This document shows positions 36,381 through 47,651 of a DNA stretch of 64,000 nt, one piece after another (the stretch's first letter is position 1; every line of letters starts with the position of its first letter). This stretch comes from Chloranthus sessilifolius. Taxonomy: Eukaryota; Streptophyta; Magnoliopsida; Chloranthales; Chloranthaceae. The stretch spans positions 45,696,287 through 45,760,286 of the forward strand of contig CM037590.1 in NCBI GenBank assembly GCA_021018995.1, written 5' to 3'. The notes beneath the pieces are model-generated. The model ran no database searches. It saw only the letters and a program-made list of their open reading frames with translations, and was not told where the DNA came from. Position numbers and translations under genes: made by a program.

Positions 36381-36874
36381 CTGCCAATACCCAAATATCT
36401 GTGTTTTATCATCACCGAATAAGTTAGGATTTACCTGAAAAATGAACAAATCAAAAGTATTCAATTATATTGGTGGTTGTCACTTATATTCAGCATAAAA
36501 GTCACATGTATTAGATTGTTAGAGCCATCCAATTGACTATTAAATAAATTTGCACAACAAGAGCACAGAAATTGGAAATGCTTGTGATTTTTGGGTCCAT
36601 GGTAGCTCTAAATATAAGCTACAACTTTAATAACTTGGATTAATAAAAAATGTGGGAGGAAGTCTAAAATGAGTGCTTCTATCTGTAAATGAGTACGAGT
36701 AGAGAAGACTCATAGTCCATCCAGCTTGTATATTGTTTATTGTAGCCACCTCTCCGTTGGTGACCCATATTTGGGCTTGACTGAATTGGTCGACTGCAAC
36801 TTTTGGATTATAGGCATTGATGTATGCATGCGCTCCATGGTAAGTGGAGTGCGAAGGCATATTGACTATCGCAA
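36381..36874 (-). pseudogene. Neprosin-domain protein fragment (two exons)
   Basis: Neprosin-domain (formerly DUF239) proteins are secreted plant peptidase-like proteins. The exon at about 36874-36715 reads VAIVNMPSHSTYHGAHAYIN followed by YNPKV, DQFSQAQIWVTNG and NNIQAGW, the typical run of the domain. The exon at 36434-36381 (18 codons, proper acceptor and donor) reads VNPNLFGDDKTQIFGYWQ, the next family segment, where TYWT is usual. The donor after QAGW is altered (CT in place of GT). The catalytic C-terminal part and the N-terminal propeptide are absent. Confidence 0.7.
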
Positions 36875-37826
36875 CTTGTGAAAGGGAGTGGTTAGTTATA
36901 AGAGGGCATCGATAAGACAGAGAGAAGAATTTTGCTGGTTTGGTAGTAAGATTTTTAGAGATTTGGTAAAGAAAAAACCTAGGTGAATTGACACGGTTTG
37001 AACTAGGCTCTTTGTGCGTTGACACAGTAGTAAGATTTTTAGACATTTACTCGGAGCAGGTTTGAACCAGGCTCTCTGTGCATTGAAAGAAAAAAAAAGT
37101 GAATTGACACGGTTTTCTCAGGTTTGTAGCTATAAAACCTGGGTGACAACTCCTTTGTCCACCAGACGCTTTTGAAAGGTCACTAAAACCATTGCCATCC
37201 ATACATTTGGTAGGATCTTTAGAAGGACTTTAAAAGGGGTTGATACTCATATCATATTTGGGCCATAAAAGCCCAAACATGGTAAGTTATCATAACAAAA
37301 TGGTACACCAACCACATTTAGTGTAAAATCTAGGACTTAGAAATTATTTAAGAAAAGTGATAGACAAAAACCTCAAAGAAACATGCATTCATGTCTAAGT
37401 CACATAGATGACAAAATACTCACCAAAAAAATTGTTGACCTAAATATAGACAAAGAAAAATAAGAATTCATAAGGTCACAATCTTACAGCTACTTAGGAG
37501 AATATAACTCATCAAACTTGTACTATGACCCTAAATAATTTGACAAGTTGTAGCTCCCCTTCTATGTAATCAAGATTATAAAGCAACTCAACTCCGAGAT
37601 ATCATTTTAATTACTAGATGCTACAATTAGTCACGGAAGTTGGTGTTATGAAAATCTCTAGTCCAGAAGTTACAAGGCAATATAGATAAAGAAATATTAG
37701 TATAGGCCATTCACAATTCCCTAAAAAGCCACTATCGAAGCTTTAAGAACACTGTGGCCCATGATAGTAATGATGCAAAATCATTTAAACACTAAAATGG
37801 TGTTTCAATGACAATCAAGAGAGTAC
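36875..37826. other. Sequence between gene fragments, nothing firm
   Basis: A local direct repeat around 36975-37110 repeats GAACCAGGCTCT / GAACTAGGCTCT and GAATTGACACGG. No further exon recognised. Confidence 0.4.
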
Positions 37827-37907
37827 CTGATGAAATGGCAGTACTAATTTGCTTAGAGGCTGAATATAAGTGCCTTACAAAGGGCATTCGCTTGACAAAT
37901 CCAAGCC
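37827..37907 (-). pseudogene. LIKE-COV / COV family exon fragment
   Basis: COV and LIKE-COV are plant membrane proteins linked to vascular patterning and vacuolar trafficking. This single 81-bp exon, with a clean CTGCAG acceptor and AG/GTACTC donor, reads LGFVKRMPFVRHLYSASKQ followed by ISTAISS. The family motif is GLGEWFIKRMPFV..IYSASKQIS.AIS, so two codons are lost at E-W. Neighbouring exons were not found, so it is an isolated captured or leftover exon. Confidence 0.65.
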
Positions 37908-38680
37908 CTGCAGTGTAGAAAAAAAAATGTCAGGAATAGAATTATGGAAAAAGTACTTTATAGATATGCCACCCATAAGTAAATTTCCAAATTATAACCC
38001 AGAACATGAGAATCAGAAACAGTAATAGTACATAGCGCAGCAGTGAGACTCAACATCACTGGATTTAATTGTGAAAATAAACTACTATATATGAAAATAA
38101 ATTTCTATATTTGAAAAAAATCATACATGACCCAAATGAGCTGACCTGACCCGATCTGGTTTAAATCCCCATAATCATATATGATGCAGTGCACGATGGG
38201 GCAATTTTGAAGCTGTTTTAGTGGCTGGATTATGGACTGCAATAGTGGATGAAAGGGCTGGAAATTTCTTAGGTTTCACGGGTTTAAGCGACCAGAGAAT
38301 ATGGATAAAAAGGTTTCAGAAATTATCATTAACAAGGGGGCTTAAAAGGAATGGACAGAGTTTAATGAGGTACAGAAAGTGTGTTAAAAAAATGGGATTT
38401 AGTCTAATGATACATTTTCCTTTCGAAGCCAAGTTAGAACCAGGTCAAGGCATGCTTTGATATTTGTGGGGATACCAAAAGCGCCCAATCTTGGACCTAT
38501 CCCTATTCAAGAATGGAAGGCTTTACAATTGTCTCTCAATTATGGTAAATCTCGTTTTTGTTAAATTTTTAAGCTTATATACATCAACAGAAAAAGTCTC
38601 CAAACATTTATATTGTAATATCAGTTCTGCCCAAGTAGTACTCAGTACCATTTTTTATTTTGCTTCTGAAACATCAGCCT
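37908..38680. other. No gene supported
   Basis: Open frames on the + strand at 38221-38703 lack recognisable motifs and have no homologous context, so I do not call them. Confidence 0.35.
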
Positions 38681-38937
38681 CAATATCACATGCATCAGTA
38701 TAGTTTGAGTTTGCCTAGCAATAAAACAGAATACCCAACCTCCATTTCACATGCATCATCATAGTTTGAGTTTGCCTAGCACTAAAAAAGAATACCCAAC
38801 CTTCATTTCACATGCATCAGCATAGTTCGAGTTTGCCTAGCAATAAAACAGAATACCCAACCTCCATTTCACATGCATCAGCATAGTTTGAGTTTGCCTA
38901 GCAATAAAACAGAATACCCACCCTCCATTTCACATGC
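38681..38937. repeat. Minisatellite, 61-bp unit, about four copies
   Basis: Units carry TCACATGCATCAGCATAG, GAGTTTGCCTAGCAATAAAA and CAGAATACCCAACCTCC. GCATCA words are at 38692, 38753, 38814 and 38875, exactly 61 bp apart. Confidence 0.9.
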
Positions 38938-41300
38938 AGATTTTCCACTCCCTCATATGTATTTTTTAATCTAGTTCTTCGTAACAAACTCACGACCTAT
39001 CATCTTATTCTCGAAATTTTGCTCACTGACTTCCTGCTCCTTGTTATGTTTGTTTAATAAATATAAATAATAATAAAAAGTTGAAGCAAAAGCAACCCCA
39101 GGCATGTCAGACCTAGCAATGCAAGATAAGACATTTCAATATAAATAAACAAAGGTTTCAGAAGCCCTACTTCTGATGCAAAAGGCTTTAACTATATGAC
39201 TTTAGAGTTTAAAACTTTTCAAGCAACTAAAAGGTATATGAGAATTGATGCATTGCAGAACTTGCCCAACACATTGTAATTTGCAAATATGATGATTCTG
39301 CCTTACTACTTATATTTAACCTTTCAAAGTCCAGAGTTTAAATGCAGAATAATACCTACTTAGTGAGTAATTTCTTGGTAATGTAGATTGACCACTATAG
39401 AATTTTAAGTTGGTTTGCCGAAAAGGCACTTATTAGTAATATTGTTATTTTTATTCTTGTTAGTATTATTATTATTAAAAGCATCTAGACATGGAATGCT
39501 GGGAGGAATTGCAACACAAATTTCTAAAACATTGGGAGGCCTTCAAACAAAAAGAATTCCGAAGACAGAATAGTGTAAAAAATAACAAAAACTGGTAAAA
39601 AAGTACACCTTTTGTATCCCTTTCTTCTGGAATCCTGTTTTCTGACTCGTTCTCCTGCATCAGATAAAAGTAAAATAGCCAATGACTTCATATTAGGTTC
39701 AAACATAAGGGAAACGCGCATGATTATTTTATCAATAAATAAATAAAAACAACTAGGGTCAGCTACACATAACCAGCATTGCTATGCAAAGATAAACAAT
39801 AATAGGGTGATATGCCTAGAAGGAACTGTAATTCCATTAGTGAGGCCAGTAGCACTGACAATATTGGAATGCCAAGTACATCATTGACCAGCGAGTACAC
39901 CAATAAACATTGAACAAAGTTGAACAGGGTAGCAAGTATTCTACTGCAGATTACAGAACTAAAAATGCATTCCACTAGAAACTTTCTATTTGGAAATGAA
40001 GCGATTAAAATATACCATCAATGTTGAAAATTGTGATGAGGAGAACCGATATGAGTATGGATCTCAGCCCCAACGGCTCCTCTGATAAAAAATAACTGAC
40101 AGTTTCTATGATTTTCTCGATTAGTATATACATGCAGATATTTAAAAACTCCAAAATGCAACAAAGTTGGAAGTATGGGAAACAAACTGATGTAAATTAC
40201 TAAAATAGATATACATTCTACGATAAATTTACAAGGTGACTAGAGGGAGTTAAATTTGAAACAAGACAAAGTCATCTCATGCACAATTTTCCAATTGGAG
40301 GGTTTACTTATTCCAAAAGGTGCATGGAACAATTTGTATACATAGGAAAAACCAACTGCAAGGTGGATTAAGCAAAAAAAAAAAGGGTTCTTCAATGGTG
40401 TTACATCTTTGGTTTTTTATTTTATGGGAGAGCTGTGATTGAACCTGTGACCTCAAGTTGTGATATTGTCAACCTGTGATATCAGATATGTATATCTTTA
40501 TATTAAATTAAATTAAAATGGACGGATGCATCAATTCAACCAGATTACTGGATGCATCAAATTTAATGCATCAATTCAACTAGATTACCGGATTACAATT
40601 GCTATCAACTCATTTGCTCCCACCTTTTTGGTTTAACTGGCTCCTCCTACTTCATCAGCTTCCATTTTTTCAGCTCCCAGTTTCTTAGCTAAGTTAGATT
40701 TTAGAGTTTCAACAACACCAAATTCTTCAGTTCAATCAGCTCTTGATTATTCTGCCTGAATGACTGCAGGGTGGAGAGATACCGAGTTATGGTGTTTACT
40801 GAGAGTGTATGGCAAAAATATAAAAGAAAAAAAAAGAAAAAGGGGGAGAAAAAAAAAAGAATGAAAAATATGAGGAGCTGTAAGAAGATGAAATATATAT
40901 ATATATATATATATATTGAAAAAAAAAGATGCGAGAAATTAGAAAAGAAAAAAAGGAGAAATAGAAAAATCAGAAGTTTTCTCAGAAATTTTGAATCCAA
41001 ATTTCCTTTCTTGCTTACCCGTACCTGAGCCCCATTACAACCCTACAAAAAGACCCTCATGATCCGATCTTGCATTGCTAACTGCCTGGTGGAGAGCAAA
41101 TATGTGATACCTATGGAACTTGATATGACATGCTTAGAATATACAAGTATCTGTTCTTATGAGATTTATCTTTGTTCATTGATTGCATTGTGTTTTATTT
41201 ATCATGTGAGACCTTTTTGCTTGCTTTGTATTGATCTCTCACATGTGTGCGAAAACTTACCCATCATCAGAGTGATTTTAGTTTGAGAAGTGTACCTATT
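38938..41300. other. Intergenic with possible orphan exons
   Basis: Two - strand segments are bounded by plausible splice signals (about 39655-39607, reading ENESENRIPEERDTK, and about 40073-40015, reading EPLGLRSILISVLLITIFNI), but I cannot assign either to a family. There is a TA run at 40891-40914 and purine-rich tracts at 40820-40970. The long frames over these tracts are low-complexity artefacts. Confidence 0.3.
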
Positions 41301-41639
41301 GTGAGGTTTGAATCAAAGCAGAAATCTATGTAGTTCACAAATAAGATAAATTCTAAAGATGGGTGATAAATTTATCTGTAAATTGAAGCATTAGTTTAGC
41401 TTAACTAAGCATCAATGAAAATAACATGGCATGCATAGTACTTGTGGAAGAAATGCATAATGAGATCAATTAATAAATTCCACATAAATCAATGCCTTGA
41501 AGTTTGTGGGTAACTTCACTGAAAACCCTCAGGAGACAAAACTCCTCCACTAGGGATCACCTAGCGGTTTAAAGGCTTGTTGCATATGCTAAATGCAATC
41601 GTGTTCCCTACGAAAGTGGAATTCTTCACTTTTCTTAGG

Positions 41640-41715
41640 TTGTTAGTTTATTTTTCAGTTTTGTTTATCTTCTCCTTTGCTCGAGGACTAGCAAAGTGTA
41701 GGTTTGGGGGTATAA
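41640..41715 (+). mobile_element. 3' internal end and polypurine tract of a Ty3-like retrotransposon
   Basis: GCTCGAGGACTAGCAAAGTG followed by TAGGTTTGGGGGTA is the hallmark sequence just before the 3' LTR of many plant Ty3/gypsy elements: the last spacer and the polypurine tract. No polyprotein remains upstream in recognisable form. Confidence 0.6.
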
Positions 41716-43462
41716 TGTGCAGTGAAATATGATGATATTTCACACCTAAAGACCTACATTTAGCTATCCGATGAAAGCCATTTAATATGTTTTATATAGT
41801 TTTAGTGATTTACAGGCCTGGAGATGTGTTGAGCATGAAATAACCCAAAAGTTCAGAATATAACGTCAAATTCGTGCTACATTGGATCATTCAGAACTTA
41901 TCCCGACTTGGAGCTCAATTTGAACCTTCAATACGTTAGATTCAGAAAATTGTCAAAACACAAAAGTTGGAGAACTCGTCGTCAGCTTTCCAACGCCATA
42001 AGAATTGCCTCAATCTGACTTCGGGATAGAGAGTTATGACCACAATACCGAGGCAGTATCTGAATGTAAAGTGTAGCGGGAATTCACAAAAATCTGGGAG
42101 GTCGATTGATCGACCAAATTTGAATTTGAGTTCAAAATTTTGTTTGGCCGCGAGAATCTCGGAACTCTTTTCACGGAATAAAATCTTGGAGGAAAAAGCG
42201 GCTTCTTTTTTGGCAATTAAGGAAAAAGATATTCTTGGAGATATATTCATTCGGGGAGTCCTTCGGAGATTATTCTGATTCTTATTATTTTTCTGCATTC
42301 TTCTTTTTAGAGAGTTCTATTTTTTAGAGAGTTTTCATTTTTCTGTATTCTTCTGTTTTAGTTTCTCTGCGTTTTAAAGTGTAAGGGCATTGAGTCCCAT
42401 TTTCTTGAACTATCTTTATTATTCATTTTGAGAAGGAAGATAAGTCTTAGTTTTCTGACTTGGATCCACTTTCAAGAAGGAGGTGTACGTACTTGGAGTA
42501 AAGCTTTTTGTGGATAATATTAAAGCTCTTTACGGTATTTTAAATATTGATGTTAATGTTTATTTACATTTTAACCATGTTATTTACTTTTACTATGTGT
42601 GGCTAGTTTCATTATGGATGGGGATCTAATGAACCCCATCCGAGGTATACATTTATATTAATATAAATCTGTGATTGAGATGTCAGATGCTGTTAAAGAC
42701 CCTAATATTCATTGAAAATGGTGAAATCATCATTTCAGTCCGAGATCTAGGAGCTAATCATGTCCTATGATTTCAGATCTATAATAATGATTTTATCCTA
42801 ATTATCACCCATCTCGGGGTGAAGTTTTACCATCATCTGAGGTGTGAGTGTTAATCATACACTCATGGGGTGTTAATCATACATCTCGTTGATCTCGGAT
42901 TGATAGTATGACTTTATCTCAGTGGTGAGTTCCAATCACGATCTGAGGTGTGGGTGTTAATCATACACCCATGGGGTGTTAATCATACATCTCCTTGATC
43001 TTAGATCGTACTTTGGAAATTACCCTAGAGATTGAGTTCTAAATATTGTCCGAGGTGTGAGTGTTAATCATACACTCATGGGATGTTAATCATACATCTC
43101 CGTGATCTCAGATCTATATTTTAGAACTCACGTGTGTATAGGGCAGTTCTTCTTTTGAGATATTTGTTAAAGATCTCACATCTCAATCCACATATTAACA
43201 TTTTGTAAATGATAAACCTACGATGGGAAGATTTAGCATCTCAATCCTTATCTTTCATTAATTGTTTAAATCTCTTAGATTTTGTTAGTATTTATCTATT
43301 TTATCAAAAGTTATCAGAACCCTAGATTGTTGGTTACTGTAAAAGATCTGTGGATATTCTTTTAGTTAATTGATATTTATGTTTTTTTTCGATCTAAGTA
43401 CTTTGCACTTTTGGCTACATCACGATTCGTGCACTTGCGAGTATAAATTTTAGGACACATCA
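41716..43462 (+). mobile_element. 3' LTR of the Ty3-like element
   Basis: It starts TGTGCAGTGAAATATGATG right after the polypurine tract and ends near GTGCACTTGCGAG..ACACATCA. It contains a TTTCCAACGCCATAAGAATT segment shared with the 840-bp blocks at 29-31 kb, a TCGATTGATCGA palindrome at 42103, and about three tandem repeats of GTGTTAATCATACA-type units at 42840-43110. Confidence 0.6.
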
Positions 43463-44083
43463 TCCAAAAAAAATGATTTTCATTGATTGATTCAAAACAT
43501 AGTGACAAATTTAGTTTTTGGTAATTTTTCGGTGGGGTTCCTTTCGGTATATTTCGGATTAATTTCAATATTTTTGAAAAAAAATTCGAAAAAGTTTCGA
43601 AGATTAAAAATATATTTAACTTTGTTTCAATTATTATATTATATACTAAATTACTAACATATTTATAAAAAAAAAAGATTCAAGTTCCCAAAATTTTGCC
43701 GAAAAATACCAAAATTACTTATTTTTCAAGCGAGCCTATCACTTTTGGAGGGGTAATAAGTAAAAGAAATACAAAATCAGGGACAATCATAAATGGGTGA
43801 CATGGGGAAAGTGTAAATAAGACTTATCTTAGATGGGTAAATGGAAAAATACCTTTTATATTTTTATAAAAGGGCCTCATCATCCTTGATCAAATTGTTG
43901 TGGCACCCGATCTCCTAGATTGGTGCCACGTGGACCCACCTAGTTCAAATGAGAGAGAGAGATCAGAGAAAGTGATATGGGGATATTCAGTCGGATGCAG
44001 CCTTCGATCACTTGCCAGGTGGCAAGTGACACCCAAAATACCCCGTTTACAGTTGTTCAGACATGTAACAAGCAATTTAAAAA
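43463..44083. other. Intergenic with hAT-like end
   Basis: CATAGTGACAAATTTAG at 43499 and GGTAATTTTTCGGTGGGG match the ends of the hAT MITE at 55903-56418, so this is a partial copy. A GA-rich stretch follows at 43950. No gene. Confidence 0.4.
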
Positions 44084-44801
44084 GGGTTGTTTGCAAATAC
44101 CACCCTATGTTATGCTGAAATTGCATAAAACCCCCTGAGTTATGCTTATTTACACTGCACCCCCTATTTTTATGTTTCCTTTATAAATGCCCCTTGCCTT
44201 TAAATGACAGTTAATTAGGCATTATTTTTTTAATTAAATGACGTGTTTACCCTTACTTAACATTATATATAAATTAATCATTGTATTTTTTCCAACTTTG
44301 ACCGCATTTTAAACAGTGGATAAGTATCGGACCCTGTCCAAATTTTTTGGGTGGAACATGATTGATCTCCTATAAGTTACCGTATTACCCGATTTTCGAT
44401 TTGGGTATCCATGACGCTCACTTAACTCATAGGTAGTGCTAAAATGCTATCACCGTTGGTACCATCTCAACCCTATCATCGTTACGAACCAATTGAGCAT
44501 TATGGACACCCAAATTGAAAATCGGTTAACACGACAACTTAGAGGAGATCAATCATGTTACACCCAAAAACTTTGGGCAAGATCCGATGCTTATCCACCG
44601 TTTAAAATGCGGTCAAAGTTTAGAAAAATACAATGACCATTTGTATATAATATTAAGGGAAAATGTGTCATTTAATTGAAGAAATGATGCCTAGTTAACT
44701 GTCAAGGAAACATAAAAGTAAGGGGTGCAGCATAAATAGGCATAACTCAGGGGGTTTTATACAATTTCAGCATAGCATAGGGGGGTATTTGCAAAAAACC
44801 C
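44084..44801. mobile_element. MULE-type foldback MITE with long inverted arms
   Basis: The ends GGGTTGTTTGCAAATACC / GGTATTTGCAAAAAACCC continue inwards for several hundred bases (ATGCTGAAATTGCATAAAAC matches the right arm inverted). The 9-bp target duplication ATTTAAAAA is perfect (44075-44083 and 44802-44810), fitting Mutator-like elements. The 718 bp contain no coding region. Confidence 0.8.
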
Positions 44802-44811
44802 ATTTAAAAAA

Positions 44812-45223
44812 GGGGGCCATTACTTGCACTCACTTTTCAAGTGATTGCACCGGATTGCACCGAGTTTAAAAGAAAGACTTACAAGTTTAGTGACCTTTAC
44901 TATGTGAAAATATCATCTAAGTCGTTTGATTTAAAGGCCATGATTTAAAGATATCAATTTTAAAAGATTAGAATAAAATATAATTTTCATCATTTGATTA
45001 AATGAAGTCAAAGGCCATTATATAATTCAACAGTTGACTATAATAAATCATATAACAAGTATCGTGTTTTGCTCCAATTTTATGTACCAAAGATCCCTTG
45101 ATCATGAACTTCAAATCAGACGATCCAATATTACATTTTTACATATCACATGTCCCTAAAATATCAAATCTTTTTTTAAATTCAGTGCAATCACTTGAAA
45201 AACATGTGCAAGTAATGACTTCC
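44812..45223. mobile_element. MULE-type MITE, TTACTTGCAC family, copy 1
   Basis: The left end reads GGGGGCCATTACTTGCAC then CAAGTGATTGCACC; the right end mirrors it (GTGCAATCACTTGAAAAAC, GTGCAAGTAATGACTTCC). The 9-bp duplication TTTAAAAAA is perfect (44803-44811, 45224-45232) and overlaps the duplication of the preceding MITE. Confidence 0.75.
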
Positions 45224-45330
45224 TTTAAAAAAATATATACAATATTTTATACTCTTTTCGCCCAATTTGATTGGTCAAGCATGAGGTAACGACCCTAAAA
45301 GTTGGTGCATTGAATTTGGACACTTTTGAC

Positions 45331-45433
45331 CAAGGTATCAAAAATCGGCCAATACCGATACATATCGGCCGATACAAGGCCGTATCGGGCATCGGCCGAT
45401 AAACTGAGACTTTAAAAATAAATAAATAAATAA

Positions 45434-45481
<48 letters not shown>

Positions 45482-45563
45482 ACCGATACGTATCGGTATC
45501 AGCTGATTCGTATCGGCCTCGGGCAAACCAATACTTGAGACCGATACCGATTTTAATACTTTG
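45331..45563. mobile_element. hAT-type MITE, CAAGGTATCAAAAATCGG family
   Basis: The ends are CAAGGTATCAAAAATCGG and CCGATTTTAATACTTTG, and the 8-bp duplication CTTTTGAC is perfect (45323-45330, 45564-45571). The interior is rich in CGATACxTATCGG palindromes and has a TA microsatellite at about 45440-45479. Confidence 0.75.
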
Positions 45564-45571
45564 CTTTTGAC

Positions 45572-45933
45572 TTATGATCTTAGAAATTCATACCGTCAAA
45601 GTGATATACCATCAATTGAAGGACTATGGGTCAAAAAACACTTTTCGGGAGATTCAAACCAACCAATTTGTGCACTCTAATACCATAGATACATAGTTCT
45701 TAATTTTGATGGCTGATATTAAAGGTCAATAATTTGATGGTTTACATCTTCTCATAAGTATGATCTTTGGTTGGGTCATGCTCCAATGATGGATTGCCAC
45801 TTGAAAAATTTAGATTGATCATAGATGTGTGCTAGATGGCACAATGATAAATTACACTTCATTGGTGTAAGATAAAAGGTAATATTTGATTAGTGGAAGA
45901 TCATTTCAAAATCATTTGGTGTTTAAATGTCGA
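45572..45933. mobile_element. Partial CATTTAAACAC-type MITE
   Basis: The right end TCATTTGGTGTTTAAATG and internal segments match the element at 23409-23820. The left part is missing or displaced by the hAT MITE next to it. Confidence 0.45.
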
Positions 45934-46510
45934 TCAGGAGCCATTATCCCTTAATATAATAGACTGAGTGGTTGCTCAATTGGTATCCTTCCTCCTTTGT
46001 GAGGCATGAGGTCCTCGGTTCTAAATGCCACATCCCTCAATGTGAGTACTTTGTCATGTGAGATTTATTTTCCACCTATTGCTCCTATTGTGACAATTTT
46101 TTTTTTGACAATATATCGATAGGGGGTCATTACGGTTCATTCCAGATAAATTTTGAGAAAAATTCAAAAAGTTTTGAAAAAATTTCGGGAAATACAAAAA
46201 ATATTAAATATAAATTATATTTAAATTTCATAAAATTTTTATTTATTATTTAAAAAATGACAAAAATTAGAAAAGATTTATAGTGAAATTTCATTAATTT
46301 CAGCGAACTTTCATTAATTTTGCCGAAATTAATGCAATTTCAGCGATTTCGGAGAAATCATTGAAATTTCGTCGAAGGTTTCGCCCAACCCTTGTTTTGG
46401 TAAATTTCAAAAAATTTTGGAGAAATTTGTCACTTTAGTTGTTCCGGAAGTGCAATACTCTCTATAATATGTAAGAGTAAGACACATTCAGGTTGTCAAT
46501 AAAAAAAAAG
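45934..46510. other. Intergenic with GAAATTTCG-rich repeat
   Basis: 46090-46440 holds repeated AAATTTCG words and ends like TTTGTCACTTTAG, a degraded relative of the hAT MITEs. No gene. Confidence 0.35.
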
Positions 46511-47220
46511 GGGAGCTATTACTTGCACTTGAAAACTAGGCCACCGAATTTAAAACAAAGACTAAAGGTCGGGCCGGTTCTGGGCTGGTTCTGGTCCTGA
46601 GAAAATTGGGATTGAGCCGACTAATAGGCTGGGCCGGTTCGGGTCTTGCAAACATTAGGCCATGGAAACTAGAGTTGTGGGGTTTGGGTTAAGTGGAGTT
46701 GACTAAAAGGTCGGGCCGGTTCTGGTCCTGAGAAACTTGGGATCGGGTCGACTAAGAGGCTGGGCCGGCCGGGTCATGCAAACAGTAGGCCATGGATCGC
46801 TCTTTACAAAAAAATTAAGTGTGGCATGACATAACTGAATTACTGGGAAACTTGGCTCTTGCACCAAACAAAGAGTTGCAAGTTTAGCGACTCTGCTATA
46901 TAACATTACCATCTAAATCATTTGATTTTGAACGCCATGATTTAAAGATGCTAAGAACAAAACATTAGCAAGAAATATAATATTTATCATGTGATTAAAT
47001 AAAGTCAAAGGCTATTATTCGTTTCAATAGTTGACGATAATAGATCATATGATAAATATCATATTTTGCTCCAATAATCTTATGTACTGAGGATCTATAG
47101 ATCATTAACTTCAAATCAGATGATCAAAATTGTGTGTTACATGTCACATGTCTCTAAAATATCAAAACTTTCGTTAACTTTGGTGGAAGGACTAAATTTC
47201 TGAGTGCAAGTAATGAATCC
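46511..47220. mobile_element. TTACTTGCAC MITE copy 2, interrupted by a GGGCCGG-rich insert
   Basis: It begins GGGGAGCTATTACTTGCAC and ends GAGTGCAAGTAATGAATCCC. Inside, 46562-46866 is a GC-rich insert with three GTCGGGCCGGTTC.GG or GGCTGGGCCGG repeats, apparently flanked by AAACAAAG on both sides, a possible 8-bp hAT-type duplication. Confidence 0.5.
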
Positions 47221-47230
47221 CATTTTTTAT

Positions 47231-47636
47231 GGGAGCCATTACTTGCACACGCTTTTCAAGTGATTGCACCGAATTTAAAGAAAGACTTGGCATTTTAGAG
47301 ACATGTGATATGTAAAAATGCAATATGGGCCGTCTGATTTGAAGTTCATGATCAATAGATCTCTGGTACATGAAATTGGAGCAAAACATGGTACTTGTCA
47401 AATGATCTATTGTAGTCAAATGTTGAATTATATAATAGCATTTGACTCCATTTAATCAAATGATGAAATTATATTTTGTTCTAATCTTTTGCAATTGATA
47501 TCTTTAAATCATGGCCTTCGAATCAAACGGCTTAGATGATATTTTCACATAGTAGAGGTCGCCAAACTTGCAACTCTTTCTTTTAAATTTGGTGCAATCC
47601 GGTGCAATCACTTGAAAAGCGTGTAAGTAATGGCTC
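47231..47636. mobile_element. TTACTTGCAC MITE copy 3
   Basis: The left end GGGAGCCATTACTTGCACAC and the right end GAAAAGCGTGTAAGTAATGG are clear inverted repeats. Its interior lies in the opposite orientation to copy 1. Confidence 0.7.
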
Positions 47637-47651
47637 ACTTTTTTTTTTATA

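Noticed and set aside
40701-41028. Overlapping frames on both strands of about 90 codons
   Set aside because: Low-complexity purine tract and TA microsatellite; no real protein features.
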